NCBI RefSeq assembly: GCF_014644495.1
Contig: NZ_BMKU01000014.1
Coordinates: 34,839 to 98,838, forward strand
Length of the DNA stretch: 64,000 nucleotides
Reading direction: 5' to 3'
Source of the DNA: Pseudarthrobacter polychromogenes
Lineage (GTDB): Bacteria; Actinomycetota; Actinomycetes; Actinomycetales; Micrococcaceae
Shown here: positions 25,064 through 34,688 of the stretch, one piece after another
Position numbering within the stretch: position 1 is the first letter of the stretch
Layout of the letters: every line of letters starts with the position of its first letter
Notes under the pieces: generated by a model
Told to the model about the DNA's origin: nothing
Databases searched by the model: none
The model's input: the letters and a program-made list of their open reading frames with translations, nothing else
Position numbers and translations under genes: made by a program

Positions 25064-26005
25064 ATGCCGCTTGACCCCTACTTCGCCAACAAAATGAAAG
25101 TCCTCGAAAAGTTCGACTCCGTCGCCGAGGCCATGGCCGACCCGGAGACAGCCAAAGAACTCGCCCAGGCATTCAAGGACACCGAAACCACAGAGCCACC
25201 CTCCGGAGAGGTCCGCGACGCCGTCGTTGACACGCGCGAGGGACCGGTGAACGTCCGCCTCTACACACCGGAAACTGTAGATCCCAGCACCCCGGTGTTC
25301 GTGTGGGTGCACGGCGGCGGGTTTGCCGGCGGCAGCATCGGGATGCCCGAATCGGACACCGTTGCCCGCGAACTGGCCTTCCTGTATGGCGTCCCGGTGG
25401 TCACGGTCGATTACGCACTCTCCAACGGTACGACCATCACCTACCCGGTCCCGCACCGGCAAGTCGCCGACGTCGTGAGGTGGGTCCGTGATCATCGCGA
25501 CCAGTGGGGAGCGCCCGAGCGCGCATACTGCCTTGGAGGTGCCTCTGCCGGGGCCAACCTTGCCGTCGGCTCCGTGCTCGAGCTCCGGGAAAACGGCGAG
25601 GAACTTCCCGCGGCGCTCCTGCTGGTCTACCCGATGCTGCACCGTGAGCTGGTGGTGTCAGACACCCTCGAAACAGGTTTATCCGAGGCACTGGGTCTGA
25701 CACGGATGAACCAGGGCCTTGTTGACCACATGTTCACCCTCTACACCGCCGGCAAGGACGCACCATTCGCCTCCGTGGACGGCCACGACCTGGCAGGGTT
25801 CCCGCGGACCCTCACCATGGTCTCCGAGTACGACGACCTGCGGCCCTCCGGTGAGGTCTTCCACGACGACCTCCTGGCCTCCGGTGCAGACGCCCAGCTC
25901 TACGTTGCCGAAGGAATGCCGCACGGGCACCTCGACCGCACACGACTGGTTCCCGAGGTCGGACAGAGCGTCAAACAGATGGCGGAGTTCCTCACCAAGG
26001 CCTGA
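25064..26005 (+). CDS. HSL-type alpha/beta-hydrolase (esterase)
   Basis: The 313-residue protein has the oxyanion motif HGGG (83-86), the nucleophile elbow GGASAG (Ser161), an acid in VSEYDDLRP (Asp257/258) and a His in GMPHGHLD. These are the marks of the hormone-sensitive-lipase family of carboxylesterases. It is cytoplasmic (no signal peptide). Within a glycosidase operon it probably removes acyl groups from an imported glycoside; this is inference. Start ATG 25064 follows AAAGAGAG. Confidence 0.88.
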   Translation: MPLDPYFANKMKVLEKFDSVAEAMADPETAKELAQAFKDTETTEPPSGEVRDAVVDTREGPVNVRLYTPETVDPSTPVFVWVHGGGFAGGSIGMPESDTVARELAFLYGVPVVTVDYALSNGTTITYPVPHRQVADVVRWVRDHRDQWGAPERAYCLGGASAGANLAVGSVLELRENGEELPAALLLVYPMLHRELVVSDTLETGLSEALGLTRMNQGLVDHMFTLYTAGKDAPFASVDGHDLAGFPRTLTMVSEYDDLRPSGEVFHDDLLASGADAQLYVAEGMPHGHLDRTRLVPEVGQSVKQMAEFLTKA

Positions 26006-26068
26006 CCCGCTGGCACCACCAGCCGACTGACGCTCACCCTGAATCCTTTGAAAGGCAACCACTTCCTC

Positions 26069-28078
26069 ATGACTACGACGACCAACACGACGTTTCCCTA
26101 CCAGGATCCGTCACTGAGCATTGACCATCGTGTCGAAGACCTCCTGTCCCGCATGCAGCTGGAGGACAAAGCGGCGCAGATGTTCCACCCCATCCTGCCG
26201 TTCGGTGACTTTGATGCACCCGGAATCTTCGGTCTGCCCTCAGCCCGGACGCTCCTGGAGAGGAACATCACGCACTTCAACATCCTCCAGGCCCCCTCGG
26301 CCCGGGAGATCGCCGAGTGGACCAACTCCGTGCAGAACATCGCGGGGCAAACCAGGCTGGGCATTCCCGTAACGTTTTCCACGGACCCGCGGCACTCCTT
26401 CAGTGACAACCCGGCAACCTCCCTGCTGGCGGGCCCGTTCTCGCAATGGCCTGAGATGCTCGGATTCGGGGCATTGGACGACCCCGAACTTCTCGAGCGG
26501 TTCGCGGACACGGTGCGGCGCGAATACCTGGCTGTCGGTATCCGTACCGCCCTTCACCCGCAGGTCGACATCGCCACCGAACCGCGGTGGTCCCGCGCCA
26601 GCACCACCTTCGGCGCCAGCGCCGACGTCGTGGGGCGCCTCGGCGCCGCCTACGTCCGTGGCCTGCAGGGCACACATGTAGGCCCTGAGTCTGTCTCCGG
26701 CATGGCCAAACACTTCCCCGGCGGCGGCCCGCAAAAGGACGGCGAGGACCCGCACTTCTCCTACGGCCGCGAGCAGGTGTATCCGGGCGGGATGTTCGAA
26801 TACCACCTGGAGCCCTTCAAGAAGCTCATCGCCGCTGGCGTCTCGCAGATGATGCCCTACTACGGGATGCCGGTAGGCACCGAGTTCGAAGAGGTCGGGT
26901 TCAACTTCAACAAGGTCATCCTCACCGACATCCTCCGCAACCAGCTCGGCTTCGAAGGCATCATCTGCACAGACTGGGGCATCGTCTCCCGCCAGTTCTG
27001 GGGCGTGGAAGACCTCACCGAAGAAGAACGGATGATCAAATCCATCGACGCCGGCGTCGACCAGTTCGGCGGGGAAACCGAACCGGCCCGGCTCGTCGAC
27101 CTTGTCCGCGCCGGCCACATCACCGAAGCACGCCTGGATGATTCGGTCCGCCGCCTGCTGCGGGAAAAGTTCCGCCTCGGCCTCTTCGACAACCCCTTCG
27201 TCGACGTCGACGAAGCAACAGCCCTGGTCGGCTCAGCTGAAGCCAGGGAAGAAGGTCTCACCGCCCAGGCCCACGCCCAGACACTCCTGAAGAACAGCAC
27301 GGACACGGCAAGGCTCCCGCTGAGCACCGGCCTGCGAGTTTACGCGGAGGGAATCGACCCGAAGGTCCTGCGCAAATGGGTGACCGTCGTCGCCACACCG
27401 GAAGAAGCCGACGTCGCCGTCCTGCGGGTCGTGGCACCGTGGGAAGAACGCGGCGAACCGGGCCAGCTCGAAAACTTCTTCCACGCCGGTTCCCTCGATT
27501 TCCACCCCGAGGAACTGGACCACATCCACCGCATCGCCGCCCTTGTCCCCACCGTCGTCGATGTCTACCTCGACCGGCCCGCCATCGTCGCCCCGTTCGT
27601 CGATGAGGTCGGGTCGCTGATCGTGAACTTCGGCTCCAGCGATGAAGCCTTCGTCAGGATCCTCTTCGGCGAACTGGAACCGCTCGGGAAACTCCCCTTC
27701 GAGCTGCCCTCATCAATGGAAGCGGTCGAAGCCAACCAAGCCGACGTCCCCAACGACACGACGGACCCAACCTTCGCCTTCGGCTACGGCCTCCGGTACG
27801 AAAACTGGACGCCCATCACGCCGCCGAACCTGGCACCCAACGCGGACGATGAGATCACCACTGGACGGTGGGACCTGGACCGGTCCCCGATCGGCGAGAT
27901 CCTCGATGACCCCGAAAGCAGCGGCATCATTCAACGGCACGTACCCGAACTGGTGGGGAATCCCATGATCTCCATGGCCCGCTCCATGAGCCTGAACGCG
28001 CTCCTGGGCATGGCCGCAACCAAAGTCGACACCACTGTCCTTGACCAGCTCAGGAGTGAACTCTCCGCACTCGACTGA
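26069..28078 (+). CDS. Glycoside hydrolase family 3
   Basis: From ATG 26069 the protein has 669 residues. It has the GH3 TIM-barrel with TEPRWSRASTTFG, the KHFPGGG motif (214-220) and the nucleophile Asp302 in IICTDWG, then an alpha/beta sandwich. The GH3 second domain is shortened and its C-terminus ends with an unusual helical tail (MISMARSMSLNALLGMAA). No signal peptide is visible, so it acts inside the cell. Beta-glucosidase or beta-xylosidase activity is likely; exact specificity is not readable. It follows the esterase gene by 63 nt. Confidence 0.88.
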   Translation: MTTTTNTTFPYQDPSLSIDHRVEDLLSRMQLEDKAAQMFHPILPFGDFDAPGIFGLPSARTLLERNITHFNILQAPSAREIAEWTNSVQNIAGQTRLGIPVTFSTDPRHSFSDNPATSLLAGPFSQWPEMLGFGALDDPELLERFADTVRREYLAVGIRTALHPQVDIATEPRWSRASTTFGASADVVGRLGAAYVRGLQGTHVGPESVSGMAKHFPGGGPQKDGEDPHFSYGREQVYPGGMFEYHLEPFKKLIAAGVSQMMPYYGMPVGTEFEEVGFNFNKVILTDILRNQLGFEGIICTDWGIVSRQFWGVEDLTEEERMIKSIDAGVDQFGGETEPARLVDLVRAGHITEARLDDSVRRLLREKFRLGLFDNPFVDVDEATALVGSAEAREEGLTAQAHAQTLLKNSTDTARLPLSTGLRVYAEGIDPKVLRKWVTVVATPEEADVAVLRVVAPWEERGEPGQLENFFHAGSLDFHPEELDHIHRIAALVPTVVDVYLDRPAIVAPFVDEVGSLIVNFGSSDEAFVRILFGELEPLGKLPFELPSSMEAVEANQADVPNDTTDPTFAFGYGLRYENWTPITPPNLAPNADDEITTGRWDLDRSPIGEILDDPESSGIIQRHVPELVGNPMISMARSMSLNALLGMAATKVDTTVLDQLRSELSALD

Positions 28079-28148
28079 CGTGGCCCCACGCCCGTTGACG
28101 CTACAAAACTTCCGTCCCCGACACCTGACGAACAAGAAAGACCCATCC

Positions 28149-30566
28149 ATGGACACAACATTCAAGAACCCGGCCCTTCCACCCCACGAACGCGCCCAGC
28201 TGCTCCTGAACCAGATGACAGTTGAGGAAAAAGCACAGCAACTGACCTGCATCATGCCCCAGGCCGTCCTCGGCGCCCACGGCCTGCTCACCGACAAGCT
28301 GGAACCGGTCCTCAGCAACGGCATCGGCCAGGTCGCCCCGCTCACCTCCACCGGCGGATCGACACCGCAGCGGGTAGCCAACGAGGTCAACCTCATCCAG
28401 CGCCACCTCGTGGAGGGAACCCGGTTGGGTGTCCCCGCCGTGTTCCACAACGAAGCGATCGCCGGCACCCAGGCTCCCGGTCACGTCGTCTTCCCGACCG
28501 AAACCGGCGTCGCCGCCACCTGGAGTCCCGAACTCAGCCGGAAGATGGGCGAACTCGTCCGCCGCCAGATGCGCCGCCTCGGCCTCACCCAGGCACTGGG
28601 CCCCTCCCTGGATGTCTCCCTCGAACCGCGCTGGGGCCGCGTCCACGAAACCTACGGCGAAGACCCCTACCTCGTTGCTGCGTTCGGCACCGCCTACATC
28701 GGAGGCCTGCAGGGCGAGGACCTGGCCGACGGGGTCGTCGCCACCGCCAAGCACTTCCTGGGCTACGGCGCCTCCGAGGGCGGCCTGAACTCCTCCAACG
28801 TCGAAGCCGGCTCACGACGCATCCGCGACGTGTTTGCCTACCCCTTCGAAGCGGCCATCCAGCTCTCGAAACTCCGCTCGGTCATGAATACCTACTCCGA
28901 AGTCAACGGCGTACCGGCCGTCATCTCCCATGAGCTGCTCACCACGTTCCTGCGCGGCACGCTGGAGTTCGACGGCTATGTCTCCTCCGACTACATCTCC
29001 TTCCAGCACGCCGTCGACCGCGCGCTGGCGGCCAAGGATGCAGCCGAAGCCGGCCGCCTCGGCCTCGAAGCCGGCCTCGACCTCGAACTGCCCGCGCCCT
29101 GGTCCTACGGTGCGGTGCTGGCCACGGAGGTGCGCAACGGCACCATTCCTGAAGCCCTCGTTGATACCTCCGCGCTGCGGTTGTTGACCGCAAAGTTCGA
29201 GCTGGGCCTGTTCGAGAAACCCTACGCACAGGAAACCATCGACCTGGACGCCGTAGCCGCAGAAGGACGCGACATCGCCGAAGAGATGGCTGAACGCAGC
29301 GTCACGCTCCTGAAGAACGACGGTATCCTGCCGCTGAACACCAAGAGCACCCGCATGGGGGTCGTGGGACCGCACGCGAACGCCGCCGCGCTGCAGTACC
29401 CCGCGTATTCCTACCCTGCCGCCCGCGCCGTCGGACTCTTCATGGCCCAGGGCGGGTTCAACAACATGGTCGGCGTCGAGGACTACCTGCCCAGCGCCGA
29501 CACCTCCGGGGAAAAGCCACTCCCGCAGGAAGAATGGGTCCGCAAGGACTACGGTGTGAAAGGCCTCGCAGAGGAACTTGCCGCCCGCGGAGCAACCGTC
29601 GTGGCCGAACCGGGCACCGGGATCGCCGCCGACATTGACGAGGCCGCCTTCAAGCGTGCGGTCGATGCAGCCCGTGAGGCCGATGTTGTGCTCCTCGCCG
29701 TCGGAGGTGCCAGCGCCTGGTTTGTTGGCGACAGGACCGAAGGCGAAGCCAGCGATTCCCTCAGCATCGAACTTCCCGAACCGCAGCGCCGGCTCATCTC
29801 AGCCGTCGCCGCCCTGGGCAAACCCACCGTGGTTACGCTGGTCGCCGGGCGGCCGTACATCATGCCGGCTGACCTGCTTGCAGCGGACGCGATCGTGCAC
29901 GCCTCCTTCAACGGCGTCGGCGGCATCTCAGCTCTCGCGAAAGTCATCACCGGTGAAGTGAATCCGAGCGGAAAACTTCCCTACACGATTCCCCGCCACC
30001 AGGGTCAGCTGCCGATCTTCCACCACCAGCGCAACGCCAGCGGCTACCGCAGCCACACCCCGTTCGGAACGCACTACATCGACGGCCCCGCCACCCCGCT
30101 GTTCCCCTTCGGGTTCGGCCTGAGCTACACGAGCTTCGGACTTGATGGTCTTTCCATCGTGCCCGAAGAGATCGATACCGACGGTGAGGTCACAATTTCG
30201 GCGACCATCCGCAACACCGGCGAGACCCCCGGCGCGGAAGTTGTCCAGCTCTACCTGGGCAACAGGACTGCCGGCATCACCCGGCCGGCCCAGGTCCTTG
30301 GCGGTTTTTCCCGCGTTGAGCTGGAGCCGGGAGAAGCAGCAGAAGTAACGTTCACGGTCTCCGCACGGCAACTGGGGCACACCAACGCCCGCGGCGGTTT
30401 CTCCGTTGACCCCGGCCACACAGATGTCTTCGTGGGCGCCAACTCTGATGAGAGGGCCCTGACAGGTTCCTTCACCGTCAGCGGCACATCCAAGGAACTC
30501 AGGAGCAGCGACCGCAGTTTCTTCTCCGACGTCACCCTCAACGCCCTGGCCCAGCACACAAGCTAA
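28149..30566 (+). CDS. Glycoside hydrolase family 3 with FnIII-like domain
   Basis: This second GH3 enzyme is 805 residues long. The barrel includes EPRWGRVHETYGEDPYLV, the KHFLGYG motif (201-207) and the nucleophile Asp281 (VSSDYISF). The alpha/beta sandwich follows, then a C-terminal fibronectin-III-like domain (GAEVVQLYLG... GFSRVELEPGEAAEV). It has no signal peptide. The layout resembles bacterial beta-xylosidase/beta-glucosidase enzymes. It ends the operon started by GH2. It is unlike the preceding GH3 in length and domain content, so the two probably cleave different linkages. Confidence 0.9.
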   Translation: MDTTFKNPALPPHERAQLLLNQMTVEEKAQQLTCIMPQAVLGAHGLLTDKLEPVLSNGIGQVAPLTSTGGSTPQRVANEVNLIQRHLVEGTRLGVPAVFHNEAIAGTQAPGHVVFPTETGVAATWSPELSRKMGELVRRQMRRLGLTQALGPSLDVSLEPRWGRVHETYGEDPYLVAAFGTAYIGGLQGEDLADGVVATAKHFLGYGASEGGLNSSNVEAGSRRIRDVFAYPFEAAIQLSKLRSVMNTYSEVNGVPAVISHELLTTFLRGTLEFDGYVSSDYISFQHAVDRALAAKDAAEAGRLGLEAGLDLELPAPWSYGAVLATEVRNGTIPEALVDTSALRLLTAKFELGLFEKPYAQETIDLDAVAAEGRDIAEEMAERSVTLLKNDGILPLNTKSTRMGVVGPHANAAALQYPAYSYPAARAVGLFMAQGGFNNMVGVEDYLPSADTSGEKPLPQEEWVRKDYGVKGLAEELAARGATVVAEPGTGIAADIDEAAFKRAVDAAREADVVLLAVGGASAWFVGDRTEGEASDSLSIELPEPQRRLISAVAALGKPTVVTLVAGRPYIMPADLLAADAIVHASFNGVGGISALAKVITGEVNPSGKLPYTIPRHQGQLPIFHHQRNASGYRSHTPFGTHYIDGPATPLFPFGFGLSYTSFGLDGLSIVPEEIDTDGEVTISATIRNTGETPGAEVVQLYLGNRTAGITRPAQVLGGFSRVELEPGEAAEVTFTVSARQLGHTNARGGFSVDPGHTDVFVGANSDERALTGSFTVSGTSKELRSSDRSFFSDVTLNALAQHTS

Positions 30567-30645
30567 ACCTCAGGGGCGGGAGCCCGGGTAATGGTGTTCA
30601 GGAATGGATATTCCGGCCACCATCACCCGGGGCTTTCCCGTCCCG

Positions 30646-31221
30646 CTAGGGTTGCAGGCCACGGAAGATGACGGTGGAAAGCTCCTCGATGAAGGATGCG
30701 GTGATTTCCTCATGAGTGAAGAGCCTGTAGATGATGGATCCAACAATGATTTCGGCAATGGTGGCCGCCGGGCTGTTCGCTCGGATTTCACCTGCGCTCT
30801 CGGCGGCCCGAATCCGGGCCACCAGGGCTTCCCGCGCCAGCGTGTTCATCTGTTCCTGGAAGCCTCTGGCGATCTGTGGGTCCTCGGCAGCAGCGGCTGA
30901 GGCGGCACGGATAAGCGCCACCGATTCGGGATTGCGGGTCATTTCACGAAAACCCTGCATCCAGTCCAGGATGTCATCCTGCACTGAGCCCCTCTCCTGG
31001 AGGGCGACCGCCGGGGCCATCACATAGCCCTGCAGAAGGCAGTCGGCTACGAGGACACTTTTGGAGGCATACCACCGGTAAACGGTCTGTTTCCCGACGC
31101 CTGCTGCGGCGGCTATGCGGTCAATGGACAACCGGCTGTAGCCGTTCCGGGTCAGTTCATCGCGGGTGGCGGCGAGGATAGCGTTTCGAGCAGCTTCGCT
31201 GCGGGGTCGTCCTGCTGGCAT
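30646..31221 (-). CDS. TetR-family regulator
   Basis: From ATG 31221 the protein has 191 residues: basic MPAGRPRSEAARNAILAA, the TetR HTH (LSIDRIAAAAGVGKQTVYRWYASK) and a helical C-terminal domain. The ORF extends upstream to 31269, but the internal ATG gives the normal TetR N-terminus. It is convergent with the second GH3 gene and lies 66 nt downstream of the SDR gene in the same orientation, so it may be part of that unit. Confidence 0.85.
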   Translation of the reverse strand: MPAGRPRSEAARNAILAATRDELTRNGYSRLSIDRIAAAAGVGKQTVYRWYASKSVLVADCLLQGYVMAPAVALQERGSVQDDILDWMQGFREMTRNPESVALIRAASAAAAEDPQIARGFQEQMNTLAREALVARIRAAESAGEIRANSPAATIAEIIVGSIIYRLFTHEEITASFIEELSTVIFRGLQP

Positions 31222-31287
31222 GGTGTGATTATGCGGGGAGGAAGCCGCGCCCGGGAAATCCGGACCCAACTTCCTCCCCGTCAGAAA

Positions 31288-32187
31288 TCAACTCAGGACA
31301 GTACCCGGGACCAGAACATCAAGTTCTTCGAGCGTGTACGGGTCATTTTCGTACGGATCGCCCTTGGAAATGGTGTTCAGATCCTTGTACTCGGACCATA
31401 CGCTCACCCTTCCGCCGCCGGAGTGGAAGACCTGCCCGGAGACACCTGCCGCTTCATCGGTGCACAACCAGGTCACAATCGGCGGCACGTGCTCCACAGG
31501 ACCCGGACCCTTCTTCGCTGCCGCAAACATCTCATCGGACATGCGGCCCTCCGCATGTGCCTTCTCAAGCTCAGGGAGCATCAGTTCGTACGTCCGCGTG
31601 GAAGCCCCCGGAGCGAACGTATTAGCCGTCACGCCGGTGCCCTTAAGCTCCGTGGCCAGGCCCTTCATCATGGAGACCGTCCCACCCATGGCCGCAGCGA
31701 ACACCGGGTTACCCACGCCGCCACGCGCACCTTCGGAGGCAACCGACACGAAGCGGCCGAACCCGCGCTCAACCATGCCAGGGACCGTCAACCGAGCCAG
31801 CCAGAACTTCTGGCCAAGGAACAGGTCCATGACCTTCCGGTATTCCTCATCGGTGGAGTTGATCTGGCCATTGAGCACCGCACCGGCAATAGCAAGCACA
31901 ATGTCCACCGGCCCGAACGCATCTTCGGCCCTCGCCACCAGGCTGGCGCATCCCGCGGGGTCGGCCACCGAGTCATAGTTGGCCACAGCTTCCCCACCGG
32001 CAGCACGAATTTCGGCCACCGTCGCATCGGCTGCTTCCGAGCTCATACCGGCCCCAGCGGCGCTCGTTCCCAGATCGTTGACCACGACTTTGGCGCCCTG
32101 AGCAGCCAGCGACAGTGCACAGGCCTTCCCCACACCGTTGCCTGCACCGGTGACAATGGCCACTTTGCCCTTCAAACGCATACTCAT
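31288..32187 (-). CDS. SDR-family protein with altered active site
   Basis: The 299-residue protein has the SDR cofactor motif TGAGNGVG (13-20) and the Rossmann strand order of the classical group. Where the catalytic Tyr-x3-Lys is expected, after VSVASEGARGGVGNPV, the sequence is Phe163-Ala-Ala-Ala-Met167. The NNAG strand is also changed to AIAGA. ATG 32187 follows AGGGAG. The C-terminal extension (residues ~250-299) is longer than usual. It may bind a nucleotide cofactor without normal dehydrogenase chemistry, or use another residue. It lies between two TetR genes. Confidence 0.8.
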   Translation of the reverse strand: MSMRLKGKVAIVTGAGNGVGKACALSLAAQGAKVVVNDLGTSAAGAGMSSEAADATVAEIRAAGGEAVANYDSVADPAGCASLVARAEDAFGPVDIVLAIAGAVLNGQINSTDEEYRKVMDLFLGQKFWLARLTVPGMVERGFGRFVSVASEGARGGVGNPVFAAAMGGTVSMMKGLATELKGTGVTANTFAPGASTRTYELMLPELEKAHAEGRMSDEMFAAAKKGPGPVEHVPPIVTWLCTDEAAGVSGQVFHSGGGRVSVWSEYKDLNTISKGDPYENDPYTLEELDVLVPGTVLS

Positions 32188-32255
32188 CACGTTCTCCCTG
32201 TTCCAAATCTCCTGACTGCCGCCAGGGGCGAGATGCCGGACAACCACATCCGGCA

Positions 32256-32290
32256 CACTATTTACGAAACTTATTGTCTCGTAAATAGTG
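32256..32290. promoter_or_regulatory. 12-bp inverted-repeat operator before SDR gene
   Basis: CACTATTTACGA (32256-32267) and TCGTAAATAGTG (32279-32290) are perfect complements separated by 11 bp. They lie about 70 bp upstream of the SDR start. A TetR dimer or pair of dimers from one of the flanking genes is the likely ligand. Confidence 0.65.
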
Positions 32291-32305
32291 ACAGGCAGCA
32301 AGAGG

Positions 32306-32977
32306 TCATGGGTTACGGGTTCCAGACTGTGGACTGGGGGGCGAGAGAAGGAGGTGAAGGACTTCACCCATGGCGCCACCGAGCTCCTCCTCGCCGGCTG
32401 AGCTCAGCGGGTTGATTCCGGTTGAGGACCGCAGGGTGACCACGCCGACGGCAGTCGCCAGCGCGATCTGCGCGCGGAGGACAAGCGCCTCGGTACTGAT
32501 GTCCGCCGGGCTCCAACCGGCAGCGGCAGCCATGCGCTCGGCAAGGGTTGTGATGACGGTGCGCCGGATGGCATCGGCGCGGTCATCGCCTGAAGACCGC
32601 AGCATCAGGAGCAACTGGAGCTGGAGCGGATCATCCTTGCCTGGCGAGCTGGCCAGGCGCCGGGTGATGCTGCTGATGACCTGGTCCAGTGACTGCACAT
32701 CCTCTTCATCCGGGCGCACGATCTGCGCGCTTGCGCTGGTAAGGCAGGCTTCAAAGAGGCCTTCCTTGGACGCAAAGTAGCGGTTGATGAGGGCCACATT
32801 GACCCCCACGTCCGCGGCAATGCCCCTTACCGTGGTCGAGCTGTACCCGTCGTGGGCAAAGCGGCGCCGTGCCGCAAGGAGCAACTGCTCCCGGGTCTGC
32901 TGCGCATCACGGGCCCTCCCGGCTGTGGGCGCATCTGGCATGGCGCGGTGCATCACCGCCGGATCGCTGTGTGTCAT
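32306..32977 (-). CDS. TetR-family regulator of MFS exporter
   Basis: From ATG 32977 (GGGAGG six bases upstream) the protein has 223 residues. The HTH is STTVRGIAADVGVNVALINRYFASKEGLFEA. The effector domain is helical. It is divergent from the DHA2-type exporter at 33101 and upstream of the SDR gene, so it probably represses the exporter and perhaps the SDR. Confidence 0.85.
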   Translation of the reverse strand: MTHSDPAVMHRAMPDAPTAGRARDAQQTREQLLLAARRRFAHDGYSSTTVRGIAADVGVNVALINRYFASKEGLFEACLTSASAQIVRPDEEDVQSLDQVISSITRRLASSPGKDDPLQLQLLLMLRSSGDDRADAIRRTVITTLAERMAAAAGWSPADISTEALVLRAQIALATAVGVVTLRSSTGINPLSSAGEEELGGAMGEVLHLLLSPPSPQSGTRNP

Positions 32978-33035
32978 CAGGTTCCTCCCATTCATGTAGC
33001 GCGAGGTGCTGCTCCACGCTATTGTCCCGCACTAA

Positions 33036-33086
33036 GTAAACAATCATTGACTTACTGCTATCCTATCTAAGTCAGCAATTGTTTAC
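33036..33086. promoter_or_regulatory. Long inverted repeat between tetR and MFS genes
   Basis: GTAAACAATCATTGACTTA (33036-33054) and TAAGTCAGCAATTGTTTAC (33068-33086) match at 16 of 19 positions as an inverted repeat with a 13-bp spacer. Each arm also looks partly palindromic. It ends 14 bp before the exporter start, a classical position for TetR repression. Confidence 0.65.
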
Positions 33087-33100
33087 ACGTTTGGAGAGTC

Positions 33101-34546
33101 ATGTCGGTCAGTACTGAGGTGGGGTCAAGGCGCCCATTGGGAGAGGAAGCTCCGCGGCGGGGGAACAGCGCTCTCATTACGTTCTATCTGGCCCTGGGTG
33201 GTTTGTCTTTTGCGGTGCTTCAATCGCTGGTCGCTCCGGCTCTGTCCACCATCGGCAAGGATCTGGGCGCTTCAACCGGCGATGTCAGCTGGATCCTGAC
33301 TGCATACCTCCTGTCCGCATCGGTTTTGACGCCGATTTTCGCCAGGCTCGGTGACATGCTCGGCAAGCGGAGGATACTCATTGTTGTGCTGTCCATCCTT
33401 CTTATTGGCACACTCCTGGCCGCCCTTGCCCCGAATCTGGGCGTACTGGTTGCAGCCCGTGCGCTGCAGGGAGCCGCCGGCGCCGTGATGCCACTGTCCA
33501 TCGGCATCGTCCGCGATGAACTCCCGGGCGAGAAAGTCAGCGTCACGATCGGACTGCTCTCGGCAATCTTCGGAATCGGCGCCGGTGTAGGCATTCTGGC
33601 CGCCGGCCCCATCGTGGAAAACCTGGACTGGCACTGGCTGTTCTGGCTGCCACTGGCACTCATCGTGATCGCGCTCCTGGGCACCATCTTCGGCATGCCG
33701 GAATCCCCCATCCGCACGCCCGGCCGCCTTGACCTGGTGGGCACCGCCGTTCTGACCGTGTCTCTCGTTTCATTGCTTCTTGCAATCAGTGAGGGACAGA
33801 ACTGGGGGTGGGGATCCCTGAAGACCCTCGGGCTCCTGACCCTCGGAGCCGCTGCCCTGGTAGGTTTCGTACTCGTGGAACTCCGCGTCAAGGAACCGCT
33901 CATTGATGTCAGACTTTTCAAGATCCGTGGGGTATGGACCGCCCACATCGTGGCCCTCGTCTTCGGCTTCGCGATGTTCGGGACCTTCGTCCTTGTACCG
34001 ACCCTGCTGCAACTGCCCGCAGCAGTTGGATACGGCTTTGGGAAGTCAGTTTCTGAGGCAGGACTTTTCCTTCTGCCCACGGTTCTCATGATGGTCGTCC
34101 TCGGCCCGGTGGCCGGCCTCATGATCCGCAAAAGCGGTCCCAAAACCCCGATGCTGATCGGCGCCCTCTTCGTCACAGCCGCATTCATACTCCCCGCCGT
34201 CGCGCACGGACAGCTCTGGCAAATCGTGCTCTCCGGACTGCTGACCGGCGCAGGCATCGGACTGGCGCTGGCGGCGACGTCCAACGCCATCATCGAGAGC
34301 GTCCCCGCGACCCAAACCGGAGAAGCGATCAGCGCCAACACCATTGCCAGAACCATCGGAAGCAGCATCGGAACGGCCGTCATAGCATCCCTGATCTCCT
34401 CCAACAGCACAGCCCAGGGACTGCCGATGGACGATGCCTTCACCATCGGCTTCTGGACCTGCGCCGCGGTAGGGGCCCTGGCCATCATCGGCGCCGTCCT
34501 TGCTCCGGCACGCCGTCGAAGCTCAGCCGGCGACACCCGGCCATAG
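33101..34546 (+). CDS. MFS exporter, DHA2-type (14 TM)
   Basis: The 481-residue protein has about 14 hydrophobic segments. It shows motif A (ARLGDMLGKRR) after TM2 and an antiporter-type motif C region (GAGVGILAAGP) in TM5. These place it with the DHA2 drug:H+ antiporters. Start ATG 33101 follows TTGGAGAG. Under the control of the divergent TetR it probably exports a toxic compound; the substrate is unknown. Confidence 0.88.
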   Translation: MSVSTEVGSRRPLGEEAPRRGNSALITFYLALGGLSFAVLQSLVAPALSTIGKDLGASTGDVSWILTAYLLSASVLTPIFARLGDMLGKRRILIVVLSILLIGTLLAALAPNLGVLVAARALQGAAGAVMPLSIGIVRDELPGEKVSVTIGLLSAIFGIGAGVGILAAGPIVENLDWHWLFWLPLALIVIALLGTIFGMPESPIRTPGRLDLVGTAVLTVSLVSLLLAISEGQNWGWGSLKTLGLLTLGAAALVGFVLVELRVKEPLIDVRLFKIRGVWTAHIVALVFGFAMFGTFVLVPTLLQLPAAVGYGFGKSVSEAGLFLLPTVLMMVVLGPVAGLMIRKSGPKTPMLIGALFVTAAFILPAVAHGQLWQIVLSGLLTGAGIGLALAATSNAIIESVPATQTGEAISANTIARTIGSSIGTAVIASLISSNSTAQGLPMDDAFTIGFWTCAAVGALAIIGAVLAPARRRSSAGDTRP

Positions 34547-34576
34547 CCTGACCAGAAAAGATTGGGAAACGAAAGT

Positions 34577-34610
34577 GCGTGATGGCCTGCCCAGCGATAG
34601 GCCATCACGC
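34577..34610 (+). terminator. Hairpin after MFS exporter
   Basis: An 11-bp stem (GCGTGATGGCC / GGCCATCACGC) with a 12-nt loop lies 31 nt after the exporter stop. No T-tract follows, so termination efficiency is uncertain. Confidence 0.55.
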
Positions 34611-34688
34611 ATCCCCACATCCTTATGGAGGTGGGGTAATCTCGGCCCTGCGCGCTGAACAGCCCATCGCCTTGGAAGGTAGGACCAC

